From CBDAUN01 sp965200645 (GTDB taxonomy: Bacteria > Pseudomonadota > Gammaproteobacteria > Arenicellales > JAJDZL01), in contig CBDAUN010000003.1 of assembly GCA_965200645.1 (NCBI GenBank), positions 124,001 to 188,000 of the forward strand: a stretch of DNA of 64,000 bases. Reading direction: 5' to 3'. A model generated the notes under the pieces. The model made no database searches, was not told the origin of the DNA, and saw only the letters and a program-made list of their open reading frames with translations. This document shows positions 46,768 through 55,037 of the stretch, one piece after another. Each line of letters opens with the position of its first letter. The stretch's first letter is position 1. Position numbers and translations under genes: made by a program.

Positions 46768-47640
46768 TCAAGCAGAATTACTATTTCGAATTCGTGCGGC
46801 TACAGCACGGTACACACCGCCACCGATCAACGCTCCTATCAGTGGTGCAAGAATGTAAACAATAAAAAAGCCACCGCGTGGACCCGGAATTGCAATTTCA
46901 CCCCAACCCAGAAAAAAGGAAACTAACCTTGGGCCAAAGTCACGTGCAGGATTTAACCCTGCTTGCGTTATTGGAGCAATGACGGAAATGATTGCGGCTA
47001 CACCCACACCTATCGCTACCGCTGCTCCAGCAGATTGTGGTCTGGCAAAATTCTTCCCGTGTGTGACTACAGAAACAATAAATGCCAGCATTGCCGTACC
47101 CAGTAATTCTGCAAAAAATGCTGTTTTCATTGTGACGAGTTGAAAAGCTTGCTCGGTTGTACCGATCATTGCAGGATTAGGGAAATATTCACCAAAAACC
47201 ATGGCACTCAACTGACTACCCGGTTCGCCACGAGCCAAGTTGTTTTTGGCTTCGAACGCCGCAATCAGTTCGTGATATACGATGAATAAAATGATGCCAG
47301 CAAACGCTGCCCCGGCTACTTGAGCGACCCAATAGGGGATCACTCGTTTAAACGGAAACCCATCGAATACAGCTACAACGAGTGTTATTGCTGGATTAAT
47401 GTGTGCTCCGGATAGAGCTGCTGCTGTATAAATTCCGAGACTGACAGCGACTGCCCAAACTACCGCGACTTGCCAAAGTCCCACCTGTGCACCAGACATC
47501 ACAGCTGCGTGCACAACGCCGGTGCCGAAAAACACCATGACGAAAGTTCCCAGAAATTCCCCAACCAATGCAGGACGAATGGGTGGTAGGTCTTCCTTAT
47601 TGGTTATGGGACGTGATAAAAATTGAAAAAATTTGTCCAT
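46768..47640 (-). CDS. aquaporin / aquaglyceroporin (MIP family)
   Basis: 290 residues, six membrane segments and both half-helix motifs, HINPAI and LNPARD (NPA boxes), so a functional channel. The second NPA box followed by Arg-Asp is the glyceroporin-type D after R; the GlpF-like extended loops fit a channel for small neutral solutes. I start at the ATG at 47640 (MDKFFQFLSRP), 44 bases after the metF stop; an apparently longer frame would run into metF and is not membrane-protein-like. An aquaporin inside a demethylation operon suggests that the methyl donor or the demethylated product is small and uncharged. Confidence 0.93.
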   Translation of the reverse strand: MDKFFQFLSRPITNKEDLPPIRPALVGEFLGTFVMVFFGTGVVHAAVMSGAQVGLWQVAVVWAVAVSLGIYTAAALSGAHINPAITLVVAVFDGFPFKRVIPYWVAQVAGAAFAGIILFIVYHELIAAFEAKNNLARGEPGSQLSAMVFGEYFPNPAMIGTTEQAFQLVTMKTAFFAELLGTAMLAFIVSVVTHGKNFARPQSAGAAVAIGVGVAAIISVIAPITQAGLNPARDFGPRLVSFFLGWGEIAIPGPRGGFFIVYILAPLIGALIGGGVYRAVAARIRNSNSA

Positions 47641-47684
47641 TCTGCAAGGACTAATGTTGAATTGAGGTGGTTTGGAGTCGTTTC

Positions 47685-48575
47685 CTAGCTCGTCACTGAA
47701 ATGACTCCTTTTTTCTCGTCCAATGCAACCTGATTGCTTTCGACGGCACGAAACCACTCTGCTGATTTTCTTAATCCACCTAAGGGATAGACATGAATAT
47801 CTGTAATTGAAAAGTCAGGATTGTTGATTTTATGGTTGGCGATGTCGATTAGAATCTTCTCCGGGTTAGTGTTCCTTATGAGTTTGGTAGCATTTCTCGC
47901 CTGTTTTCTAAGCACCTGCATTGATGCGCCAATACCACACTGAGTTGCGTGCTTAATCAAAGTACCTAAAGTGGCGACACCTGGTACTCCCAAGTGGACT
48001 GGAAGAGTATTTCCCATTTCTGAGATTCGCTCTATCCAGCGAATGATGGGCTGCGCATCAAAGCAAAATTGAGTAACGATGTAGAATTCCGCATCAGACC
48101 GTTGAGAGAATTCATTTTTCCACTGTAATGCCGACTCAACTTCTTGTTGCGGAATATCTGGACTGCCTTCAGGGTGACCGGCAACGCCAATCTTTGTAAT
48201 TCCAACTTTGTCAAACAGACCCGTTTCCAGAAGTTGCATAGAATTGTCAAATTCTCCAATTGGTTTGGGAGAACCGCCAGCAATAGCCAAGACTTGAGTA
48301 GACCCTGTCTCACCAACAAATCTGTTAAGACTATCTTCAAGAACTTTTCGACTTGGAATTTGGCGAGCAGCAAAGTGAGGTGCTGGCACCATCTCCTGGT
48401 CTGCTAGAAGTTTACACGTAGTCAAGGTTTCAGAAATGCCAGAACCGGGAAGTAATGTGACGTAAACAATGGTTCCAGGTGCGATAAATTCGCGGTAGTC
48501 ATTTATTTTTTTCGAAGCCCCCGGCGTAGTTTCTACAGAAAATCCCTGTACAAGGCGAGTCAGGTCAGTGAGCAT
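47685..48575 (-). CDS. methylenetetrahydrofolate reductase (MetF-like)
   Basis: 296-residue flavin TIM barrel of the MetF family: FSVETTPGASKKI at the start, VYVTLLPG, then APHFAARQIP, VLAIAGGSPKPIGEFD (the folate-binding block corresponding to ALRGD in MetF), GVAGHPEGSPDI and FCFDAQPIIRWI. It interconverts 5-methyl- and 5,10-methylene-H4folate. Here it most plausibly runs in the oxidative direction, feeding methyl groups into one-carbon metabolism. The ALRGD-to-AIAGG change and other differences suggest a dedicated paralogue, not the housekeeping enzyme for methionine. ATG at 48575. Confidence 0.85.
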   Translation of the reverse strand: MLTDLTRLVQGFSVETTPGASKKINDYREFIAPGTIVYVTLLPGSGISETLTTCKLLADQEMVPAPHFAARQIPSRKVLEDSLNRFVGETGSTQVLAIAGGSPKPIGEFDNSMQLLETGLFDKVGITKIGVAGHPEGSPDIPQQEVESALQWKNEFSQRSDAEFYIVTQFCFDAQPIIRWIERISEMGNTLPVHLGVPGVATLGTLIKHATQCGIGASMQVLRKQARNATKLIRNTNPEKILIDIANHKINNPDFSITDIHVYPLGGLRKSAEWFRAVESNQVALDEKKGVISVTS

Positions 48576-48636
48576 AGAACTCTACTCGAAAGTATTGGGG
48601 TTAAGTTCGGTAGCAGTCGAAATGTAATACTTCAAG

Positions 48637-49167
48637 CTACCACTCGAAGTAGACGACTGTGTCATGAAAATCATCGATTTGATCTTCACTCGACGACAGA
48701 ATTCGAAACCCGTTTTCTGCTGAGCCGGTCCACTCGTGATCAAGCATAATTCGGTTGGACACCCAATTGTCCGCGATTCGATGTCCAATCATCACGTACG
48801 CTTGCTCTGAATTGATAGAAATTCCTCCGTCAGGTCCGAGTCTAGTATTCATCGGACGAGGTGTAATCCAATCAGCCAATACTGTTAAGGAGTTGGGGTC
48901 TAGTGAGTCTGTGATTAGTGCCCGTTGAATCGGCCAGGCAAATGAATTGCCAGAAACCATTACTGGAGTATCAGGCAATTTACAGGAAACAACCAAAAGA
49001 TGTTCGCCTTGAAACGAAAATTTGTCGTAATACTCCTGTCCGCCATTGATAGTGATCATGCCGGTATTGGTAGAATGGTGATTATCCTGAATGGCTGGAG
49101 CCGACCAAGCCAGATTCTTTAAAACATAGCGATCGAATTCAGGTACCGGAAATCTTTTTGCCCACAT
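48637..49167 (-). CDS. conserved-looking protein of unknown function, first gene of the methyl-transfer block
   Basis: 176 residues, no family recognised. Predicted largely beta-rich and soluble, without signal peptide or membrane segment, few Cys (one) and several acidic clusters near the C-terminus (SSSEDQIDDFHD). It is co-oriented with and 61 bases upstream of the MetF-like gene and behind the 25-base palindrome at 49294, so it is probably the first gene of the operon. Position suggests a structural or ligand-binding role in the demethylation system; nothing in the sequence tells which. ATG at 49167. Confidence 0.7.
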   Translation of the reverse strand: MWAKRFPVPEFDRYVLKNLAWSAPAIQDNHHSTNTGMITINGGQEYYDKFSFQGEHLLVVSCKLPDTPVMVSGNSFAWPIQRALITDSLDPNSLTVLADWITPRPMNTRLGPDGGISINSEQAYVMIGHRIADNWVSNRIMLDHEWTGSAENGFRILSSSEDQIDDFHDTVVYFEW

Positions 49168-49506
49168 AATTTCAGCCTTTGCAGTGTCCTTTATTGGCTT
49201 GTATATTCACCTACAACCATTACCTTAAAATGACATTTTTTGAAACTAGCCCTTCAAAGTAGAGAAGGACATTACTCGTCAATCTATTTATATATAAAAT
49301 ATATTAAATATATTTTATGTGATGTGCTGACAAAAAATTATAACTTTAATGGATCAGTCTTAGATCAGCAGATTTGATCTGATTCATTCCCTTAAAGATG
49401 GCGACAGATTTGACTAGTTTAATCCGTAACGAAACAACTTCACCATTTATTGCTTCTTTGATTTGCTAGAAGTTTATCTTTATTTCTTTGTAGTCGGTTG
49501 AGCAGT
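49168..49506. other. intergenic region upstream of the methyl-transfer operon
   Basis: About 340 bases between the tpm 3' end and the start of the methyl-transfer block. It contains the operon promoter and the A-T palindrome at 49294-49318. No cobalamin-riboswitch B12-box was recognised and no gene is supported. Confidence 0.5.
49294..49318. promoter_or_regulatory. 25-base perfect A-T palindrome upstream of the methyl-transfer operon
   Basis: Two 12-base arms (ATAAAATATATT and its exact complement) around a central A, about 127 bases before the first gene of the operon. The arm core AAAATATATT also appears between the UroD-type gene and the folate methyltransferase gene (about 44861-44870). 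It may be an operator for the GntR regulator encoded at the far end, but GntR/FCD sites are usually less A-T pure. Confidence 0.45.
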
Positions 49507-50139
49507 TTAATGCACAGTTAGTCGATACACCGATTCAAAACCATTTTCTCCTTTAATCTTTGCGGGTAGAGTTTCCAAGAATTCAATGTCGCATTTATTC
49601 TCATAAAGTTTTTCGACATCTTTTTGATATATGTCAAATGGTGGCGGATTGACTAGTTTGGGGTCATATTCCAGACTTACTAACAATATAGTGCAGCCCC
49701 TAGGCAACAACGAAAGTTGGTGTTGGACGTACTGAAGTCTCGTCTGTTCTGGTAGAGCTACTAAGGCAGCTCGATCGTAAACAGCCGAAATTCCTGCAAG
49801 ATGGTGTTGCTGAAGGGAAAAATTGTTGCCCACGTAAATCTTAATTCGATTTGACTCATAGACCGTAAACGGAGGGTTTTCAGACTTTGCCGCTTCTAGA
49901 TGATTCTCATTGATGAAGTCTTCAATGGCCTTTTCGCTTAGTTCACTACCTATTACTCTACAGCCTGTTTCAACAAGCCAGAGCATGTCCTTAGACTTGC
50001 CGCATAGTGGTACGAGTACTGTAGAGTCGGTCGGAATATTTAGAGAAGGCCAATATTTAACAAGTAATCGATTGAAGTCGTTTTGGTGAAAGCCTATTTG
50101 ATTAGACTGCCATTTTTCTATCCAAAATTCCGGTTTCAT
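49507..50139 (-). CDS. tpm: thiopurine S-methyltransferase family protein
   Basis: 210-residue SAM-dependent methyltransferase. KPEFWIEKWQSNQIGFHQ at the N-terminus and VLVPLCGKSKDMLWL (SAM-binding motif I), then VIGSELSE and AVYDRAALVALP are hallmarks of the bacterial TPMT family. These enzymes methylate thiol, selenium or tellurium compounds. The start is the ATG at 50139 (MKPEFW); a frame extending further upstream is unsupported. It lies downstream of the methyl-transfer block on the same strand, but reads away from it, so joint transcription is not expected. Confidence 0.9.
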   Translation of the reverse strand: MKPEFWIEKWQSNQIGFHQNDFNRLLVKYWPSLNIPTDSTVLVPLCGKSKDMLWLVETGCRVIGSELSEKAIEDFINENHLEAAKSENPPFTVYESNRIKIYVGNNFSLQQHHLAGISAVYDRAALVALPEQTRLQYVQHQLSLLPRGCTILLVSLEYDPKLVNPPPFDIYQKDVEKLYENKCDIEFLETLPAKIKGENGFESVYRLTVH

Positions 50140-50255
50140 AGAGCCTTCCGTCCACAATTTAACATTCACAAATTCGCAAAAAATACAATTTATACTATGC
50201 AAGTTCTATATCTCATTCCCCAATTTATCAAACATCGTGGAGAAAGATTAAAATA

Positions 50256-50549
50256 ATGGTTAAGGTATCGATTCTTTGTTGGCAAGACATACCCTCTGTA
50301 GTTGAAGCAAGAGATGGCAAAAGTGTACATAAGGAATTATTGAGTGAAAGATTTCAAGAATTAATCGATCTCGTAGCGATGAAGAAAAAACTGCTAGACT
50401 CTGATGAATACCTAATGCAGTGGCAAAAAACCATGCCCAAAGAATATGAAGGGACAGCAGAAGATGTAGCAAAAGCGATTGCTGCGGATTATGAGGCTCG
50501 CTACAAGGAAATTCGGAAAGAGGAACTGGCTAAGGCAGTCGACTCATAG
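50256..50549 (+). CDS. 'virulence factor' family protein of unknown function
   Basis: 97 residues matching the short conserved family labelled 'virulence factor' (PF13769-like): VSILCWQDIPSVVEARDGK and a helical, charged C-terminal part (DVAKAIAADYEARYKEIRKEEL). The name has little experimental basis. From memory, genes of this family occur next to corrinoid/methyl-folate genes in marine alphaproteobacteria, so its location beside a similar cluster may be meaningful. GTGGAG precedes the ATG at 50256. The last 20 bases overlap, tail to tail, the glycerate kinase gene. Confidence 0.75.
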   Translation: MVKVSILCWQDIPSVVEARDGKSVHKELLSERFQELIDLVAMKKKLLDSDEYLMQWQKTMPKEYEGTAEDVAKAIAADYEARYKEIRKEELAKAVDS

Positions 50550-51816
50550 CACCGGTAAACAAAATCGCTCTAAAGTCGTTGACATTCGTCAGAGTAGGAC
50601 CTGTCATCATTAAGTTATCTAGTTTATGAAAAAAACTGTATGAATCGTTGTTGTGCAGATAACCAATCGGGTCTAGATTGAATTGCCTGGCACGAGTTAG
50701 TATATCTGGACTAATCCACGCTCCAGCGTTGTCCTCCGAACCATCTATTCCGTCAGTGTCGCATACCAGGGCGTAAACACCTTCAAGTCCCTGCAATTCT
50801 AAAGCCAGCGCTAGTGCAAACTGCGTATTTGGTCCACCTTTACCCTCACCAAATATTTTTACGGTCGACTCACCTCCAGAAAGTAATAAAAATGGCGAAT
50901 GGTCCGAATTCTGATCAATTAAATTCCTAACTAAGCCGGCGTGTTCTCGAGCCATAGTGTTGGTATCGCCTTCGAGGTTATCTCCCAGTAAATGAACCTT
51001 GATGCCTAAGTCATTTGCGTAATCAATGCAAGCCTGAAACGCATCCATAGGTCTTGCTGCAATGACTGTTTTTGATCTACTCAACTGAAAACAGCCTGTT
51101 TTTGGAGTCTCCAATTCATTGCTCATTAACTTTTTGTGAATGTAACTCGGTACATGGATGTCATACTTGTTCAAAACGTCGATGGCATCTTTACAGGTTG
51201 TTGGATCCGGTACCGTAGGTCCGGAACCAACGATGGAAGGGTCGTCTCCGACCACATCAGATATGCAAATCGTCAGCACTTTAGCTGGGAAAATATCTGC
51301 TCCCAACTTACCTCCCTTGATTGCAGAGAGGTGCTTTCGCACACAATTCATTTCAGCAATGTGTGCACCACAAGCCAACAGTTGTTTTGTAATTTGTCTT
51401 TTATCTTCGAGGTGAATCCCGGGATAGGGTAACGTGAGCAGTGCTGATGCGCCGCCAGATATTAAACAAACTACTGTATGTTGGTCGCCTAAATGCCTCA
51501 CCAGTTGACGAACTTTTTGTGCAGCCGCTAATCCCTTGTCGTCAGGGACCGGATGTGATGCCTCAACCACCTCAATGGCATCGCACTGTACAGCATGTCC
51601 ATAGCGTGTTAGAACTGTTCCATATACTTTATTCGGCCAGCACTGCTCTACGACGCTAGCCATTGCCGCTGCTGCTTTTCCTGCACCCACAACACAGGCT
51701 TTTGTGCCTGCTGGGACAGGGGGCAGAACTGAAGGAATACAACTCGAAGCCGATACTGAATTGATCGCGACATTGAACATGTCTTGCAACAGCTGATACG
51801 GTTCGGTTAAGTCCAT
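50530..51816 (-). CDS. glycerate 2-kinase (GckA/TtuD, MOFRL family)
   Basis: 428 residues: an N-terminal Rossmann-like domain (ACVVGAGKAAAAMA, VEASHPVPDDKGLAAA, LISGGASALLTLP, EMNCVRKHLSAIKGG) and a C-terminal MOFRL domain (LLSGGESTVKIFGEGKGGPNTQFALA, DTDGIDGSEDNAGA). Phosphorylates D-glycerate to 2-phosphoglycerate with ATP in the serine-cycle, tartronate or glyoxylate routes. Adjacent one-carbon and sulfur genes make a place in C1/C2 assimilation plausible, but no other serine-cycle genes are seen. ATG at 51816. Confidence 0.93.
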   Translation of the reverse strand: MDLTEPYQLLQDMFNVAINSVSASSCIPSVLPPVPAGTKACVVGAGKAAAAMASVVEQCWPNKVYGTVLTRYGHAVQCDAIEVVEASHPVPDDKGLAAAQKVRQLVRHLGDQHTVVCLISGGASALLTLPYPGIHLEDKRQITKQLLACGAHIAEMNCVRKHLSAIKGGKLGADIFPAKVLTICISDVVGDDPSIVGSGPTVPDPTTCKDAIDVLNKYDIHVPSYIHKKLMSNELETPKTGCFQLSRSKTVIAARPMDAFQACIDYANDLGIKVHLLGDNLEGDTNTMAREHAGLVRNLIDQNSDHSPFLLLSGGESTVKIFGEGKGGPNTQFALALALELQGLEGVYALVCDTDGIDGSEDNAGAWISPDILTRARQFNLDPIGYLHNNDSYSFFHKLDNLMMTGPTLTNVNDFRAILFTGAMSRLP

Positions 51817-51931
51817 GGACTAGACAGTGGCGTGGTTGGGACGAGATCTATAAAATTAGTCTTGCAGTATAAAATACAGAGATTTCAAGTCCAACGGAAG
51901 TTGTTAAATTAAACAAGGGAGCCAATCACGC

Positions 51932-53713
51932 ATGTCTGAGTACAACGCACCACTGACAGATATGGAATTTGTACTGAACAATATTGCTGGAATCAATGAT
52001 CTGTTCGAACTGCCTGTTTATAACGATCTTGATTCAGACCTTGTTACCGGAATTTTGAATGAATCCGCTAGATTTTGTTCCGAAGTACTTGCTCCGTTAA
52101 ACAAAGTGGGTGACGAGCAATCCTGCGTTTACCACGAAGGGCAAGTATCTACCCCAACTGGATGGGTTGATGCATACAACCAATTTATTGAATCTGGCTG
52201 GAATGGACTTCCATTCGATCCGGAAAATGGTGGTCAAGGACTGCCATGGCTGGTTGCCACGGTAGTTCAAGAAATGTGGCACTCTGCAAATATGTCCTTC
52301 GGACTTTGCCCACTATTAACTCAAGGTGCCATAAGAGCCTTGGAACTGCACGGATCCAAAGAACAAAAGGAAACCTATTTATCTCGTTTGGTATCGGGTG
52401 AATGGACCGGCACAATGAATTTAACCGAATCGCAGGCCGGCTCCGATTTAAGTGCTATTCGTACACGTGCCATAGCTGAAAACGGACACTACCGCATTAC
52501 CGGTCAAAAGATATTCATCACTTATGGTGAGCATGACCTGACGGAAAACATTATTCATTTCGTTTTGGCTAGAGCCACTGATTCACCTGACGGTGTGAAG
52601 GGAATATCAATGTTTATCGTCCCTAAGTTTTTGGTTAATGAAGACGGAACTGTCGGTGGACGAAACGACGTTCGGTGTGTTTCGATTGAACACAAACTAG
52701 GGATCCGAGCGAGCCCAACTGCAGTGATGTCTTACGGTGACAATGGTGGAGCAGTTGGCTACTTGATCGGGGAGAAAAATCGCGGCTTGGAATACATGTT
52801 TACTATGATGAATTTGGCCCGCCATGCAGTCGGGGTGGAGGGGTTGGCAATTGGTGAGCGTGCATATCAACAGGCTCTTGACTATGCGAAGATGAGAGTG
52901 CAAGGGTCAGGCCACGGATCTCGAGATCGAGTCTCGATTGTTAATCATCCTGATGTACGGCGCATGTTACTAACCATGAAGACTTTGATTGAAGCAATGC
53001 GCTGTGTCGCTTACTACACCTCGGGTGTGTTTGATCTGTCAAATCGCCATCCGGATGCGCAAATTCGTGCATCGCATGATGTCGAACTCGGTCTTTTGAT
53101 CCCTATCGTAAAGGGATGGTGTGCCGAACTTGGTAATGAAGTCGCCTATCTGGGCGTGCAAATTCATGGTGGTATGGGATTTATCGAGGAAACTGGGGCA
53201 GCTCAGCACTTGCGGGACGCGAGAATTTGTCCGATTTATGAAGGCACTACCGGAATTCAGGCCAATGACTTGATCAATCGAAAACTCTTGCGTGATCAAG
53301 GGCAATCGATTCGAAGTTTTATAGAATCTGTTAATGCCTCCATGCGTCAGATGGATGCTGAAAATTGTGAAGATCGAATTTTCAGAGCTACCAGCAGCAG
53401 TCTTTCTGAACTTGTTCGAGCAACGGACTGGGTACTGGAAGTGGGAGCAAAAAATCCCGAGATGCCTACCGCTACCAGTGTGAGTTACTTGAATACACTT
53501 GGATATGTGATTGGCGGTTGGCTCATGGCTAAATCAGCGAATGTTGCCAGATCTCAACTTGGACAACCAGATTCTAATGACGAGTATCTGAAGGCGAAGA
53601 TCACTACGGCCAACTTTTATGCTGCACACATTCTGCCTAGGGCTCGTGCCAGTGCAGATGCTGTAATTGATTCTTCAGATCTAATTTTGAATATTGCTGA
53701 AGAGCAGTTCTAG
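51932..53713 (+). CDS. acyl-CoA dehydrogenase, DmdC-like (3-methylmercaptopropionyl-CoA dehydrogenase type)
   Basis: 593-residue FAD-dependent acyl-CoA dehydrogenase of the long (C-terminally extended) class. MNLTESQAGSDLSAIRTRA and RITGQKIFITYGEHD are typical of DmdC and its relatives; the FAD/CoA segment GVQIHGGMGFIEETGAAQHLRDARICPIYEGTTGIQANDLI ends with the catalytic Glu region. The C-terminal extra domain (about 460-590) is present. DmdC oxidises methylmercaptopropionyl-CoA in DMSP breakdown; relatives act on other short acyl-CoAs, so the specific substrate is tentative. No DmdA, DmdB or DmdD was seen here. A ribosome site (AAGGGAG) precedes the ATG. Confidence 0.88.
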   Translation: MSEYNAPLTDMEFVLNNIAGINDLFELPVYNDLDSDLVTGILNESARFCSEVLAPLNKVGDEQSCVYHEGQVSTPTGWVDAYNQFIESGWNGLPFDPENGGQGLPWLVATVVQEMWHSANMSFGLCPLLTQGAIRALELHGSKEQKETYLSRLVSGEWTGTMNLTESQAGSDLSAIRTRAIAENGHYRITGQKIFITYGEHDLTENIIHFVLARATDSPDGVKGISMFIVPKFLVNEDGTVGGRNDVRCVSIEHKLGIRASPTAVMSYGDNGGAVGYLIGEKNRGLEYMFTMMNLARHAVGVEGLAIGERAYQQALDYAKMRVQGSGHGSRDRVSIVNHPDVRRMLLTMKTLIEAMRCVAYYTSGVFDLSNRHPDAQIRASHDVELGLLIPIVKGWCAELGNEVAYLGVQIHGGMGFIEETGAAQHLRDARICPIYEGTTGIQANDLINRKLLRDQGQSIRSFIESVNASMRQMDAENCEDRIFRATSSSLSELVRATDWVLEVGAKNPEMPTATSVSYLNTLGYVIGGWLMAKSANVARSQLGQPDSNDEYLKAKITTANFYAAHILPRARASADAVIDSSDLILNIAEEQF

Positions 53714-53756
53714 AATTAAGATTTGGTGAATATCAACTGAAAATAAAGTTAAACAT

Positions 53757-54095
53757 TTAAGCTAGTTTAGCACCGTTTTCTACTGAACGTTCCGGTTGCG
53801 CAATGACAACAGCGCCATCGCTTCTTACGAATCCGGTAAGTAGGAACTGAGACATTACCGGGCCAATTTGCTTTGCTGGAAAATTGATGACCCCAACGAT
53901 TTGTTTACCTAGCAAGTCTTCTGTGGAGTACAAGTCTGTAATTTGAGCACTGGACTTCAAAATTCCGATACCTTCGCCAAAGTCTGCCTTGACTTTGTAT
54001 GCAGGGTTGCGGGCTTCGGGAAAATCTTTCACTTCAACAACAGTTCCAACTCTAAGTTCAACTTGTTCAAAGTCTTGCCATTCGATGGTTTTCAA
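53757..54095 (-). CDS. csaA: CsaA-like tRNA-binding protein
   Basis: 112-residue OB-fold protein: VELRVGTVVEVKDFPEARNPAYKVKADFG, then LLGKQIVGVINFPAKQIGP and PERSVENGAKL. This is the complete CsaA (EMAP-II-like) tRNA-binding domain, which works as a dimer. In Bacillus CsaA has chaperone/export-related activity. The start is TTG at 54095, directly supported by a well-placed AGGAGA ten bases upstream. Convergent with the acyl-CoA dehydrogenase. Confidence 0.93.
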   Translation of the reverse strand: MKTIEWQDFEQVELRVGTVVEVKDFPEARNPAYKVKADFGEGIGILKSSAQITDLYSTEDLLGKQIVGVINFPAKQIGPVMSQFLLTGFVRSDGAVVIAQPERSVENGAKLA

Positions 54096-54242
54096 AATTA
54101 ATTTCTCCTAGGTGTGATTTGTAACATTAGTAGAGAAAATTATAGAGATACAATCAATTTTGCTTGAATTGTTTGGAAGTAAATTCAATTTGCCATAGTG
54201 TGTCTTTGATAGAGCAGTTAAATTCATCCCTCAATTGAACCC

Positions 54243-55037
54243 ATGGAAGACTTGATAAAACTGGATCAATTTCCAATTGATAAACCTGGGAGTTTAGGAT
54301 ATTCCGAACTGCTGAGACGTTGCAGGCTGGATGTTGACGAGCTGGGAATGTTTACACTGGAAGGATTTCTTCACAACGAGGGGCTGCAACGGTGTTTACA
54401 GGAAATTGAACAACATGAGTCGTTGCTATTTACTCACTCCCGAGAGCACAACATTTTCTTTGAAAGTGGTAATCTGGGACTGGAAGCGACACATCCCGCT
54501 CTGAAGAAAATGCATACTACTAATCACACAATCAGTGGTGATTTACTATTGAATTCGCAATTGAACAAAATTTATGAGTGGCAACCATTGATTCACTTTA
54601 TTGCTGATGTATTGACTTTGCCTGCATTGTTTCCGATGGCAGACCCACTCGCACGACTAAATGTAAAAATATTCAATGATGGCGAAGGGTCCAGCTGGCA
54701 TTTTGACCGCTCAGAATTTACTACAACATTACTACTCGCAGTTCCAGAACATGGGGGTAATTTTGAAATATCAAAGAATCTGAGAAGTGACTATGATCCC
54801 AATTTTGAAGGTATAGGCCATTTGCTCAATGGTAATCGCGACTTGGTTCGGTCCCTCAGTATGGAACCAGGCACTTTGAATGTCTTTTTGGGTAAACATT
54901 CTGCTCATCGTGTCACTTCGGTTCAAGGAGACAAAAGAAGAATAGTAGCTGTTCTTTCTTATTGCGAAAAGGATAATGTTATATTTTCCGATGAAGATCG
55001 AAGATCCTTTTATGGCAGGAGCGAACCGATGGTGTAG
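54243..55037 (+). CDS. Fe(II)/2-oxoglutarate-dependent oxygenase (ArpA/BesD-like family)
   Basis: 264 residues. The iron triad reads WHFD (His-x-Asp) in SSWHFDRSEFTTTLLLAVPEHGGNFE and a distal His in the GKHSAHRVT segment; the Arg in RRIVAVLSY is the 2-oxoglutarate anchor. The family (ArpA, HalD/BesD) includes both hydroxylases and free-amino-acid halogenases; halogenases have Gly at the Asp position, so with Asp kept this is expected to hydroxylate. Substrate unknown, likely a small amino acid or similar metabolite. ATG at 54243. Confidence 0.85.
   Translation: MEDLIKLDQFPIDKPGSLGYSELLRRCRLDVDELGMFTLEGFLHNEGLQRCLQEIEQHESLLFTHSREHNIFFESGNLGLEATHPALKKMHTTNHTISGDLLLNSQLNKIYEWQPLIHFIADVLTLPALFPMADPLARLNVKIFNDGEGSSWHFDRSEFTTTLLLAVPEHGGNFEISKNLRSDYDPNFEGIGHLLNGNRDLVRSLSMEPGTLNVFLGKHSAHRVTSVQGDKRRIVAVLSYCEKDNVIFSDEDRRSFYGRSEPMV

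Noticed and set aside
47641..47757. Longer aquaporin with a 39-residue extension
   Set aside because: It runs into the metF coding region and is polar; ATG at 47640 gives a normal MIP N-terminus.
49294..49318. A replication origin or plasmid iteron
   Set aside because: Single palindrome, no DnaA-box cluster and no replication gene nearby.
49168..49506. Cobalamin riboswitch upstream of the corrinoid operon
   Set aside because: I looked for the B12-box and its stem pattern and did not recognise them; a covariance-model search would be decisive.
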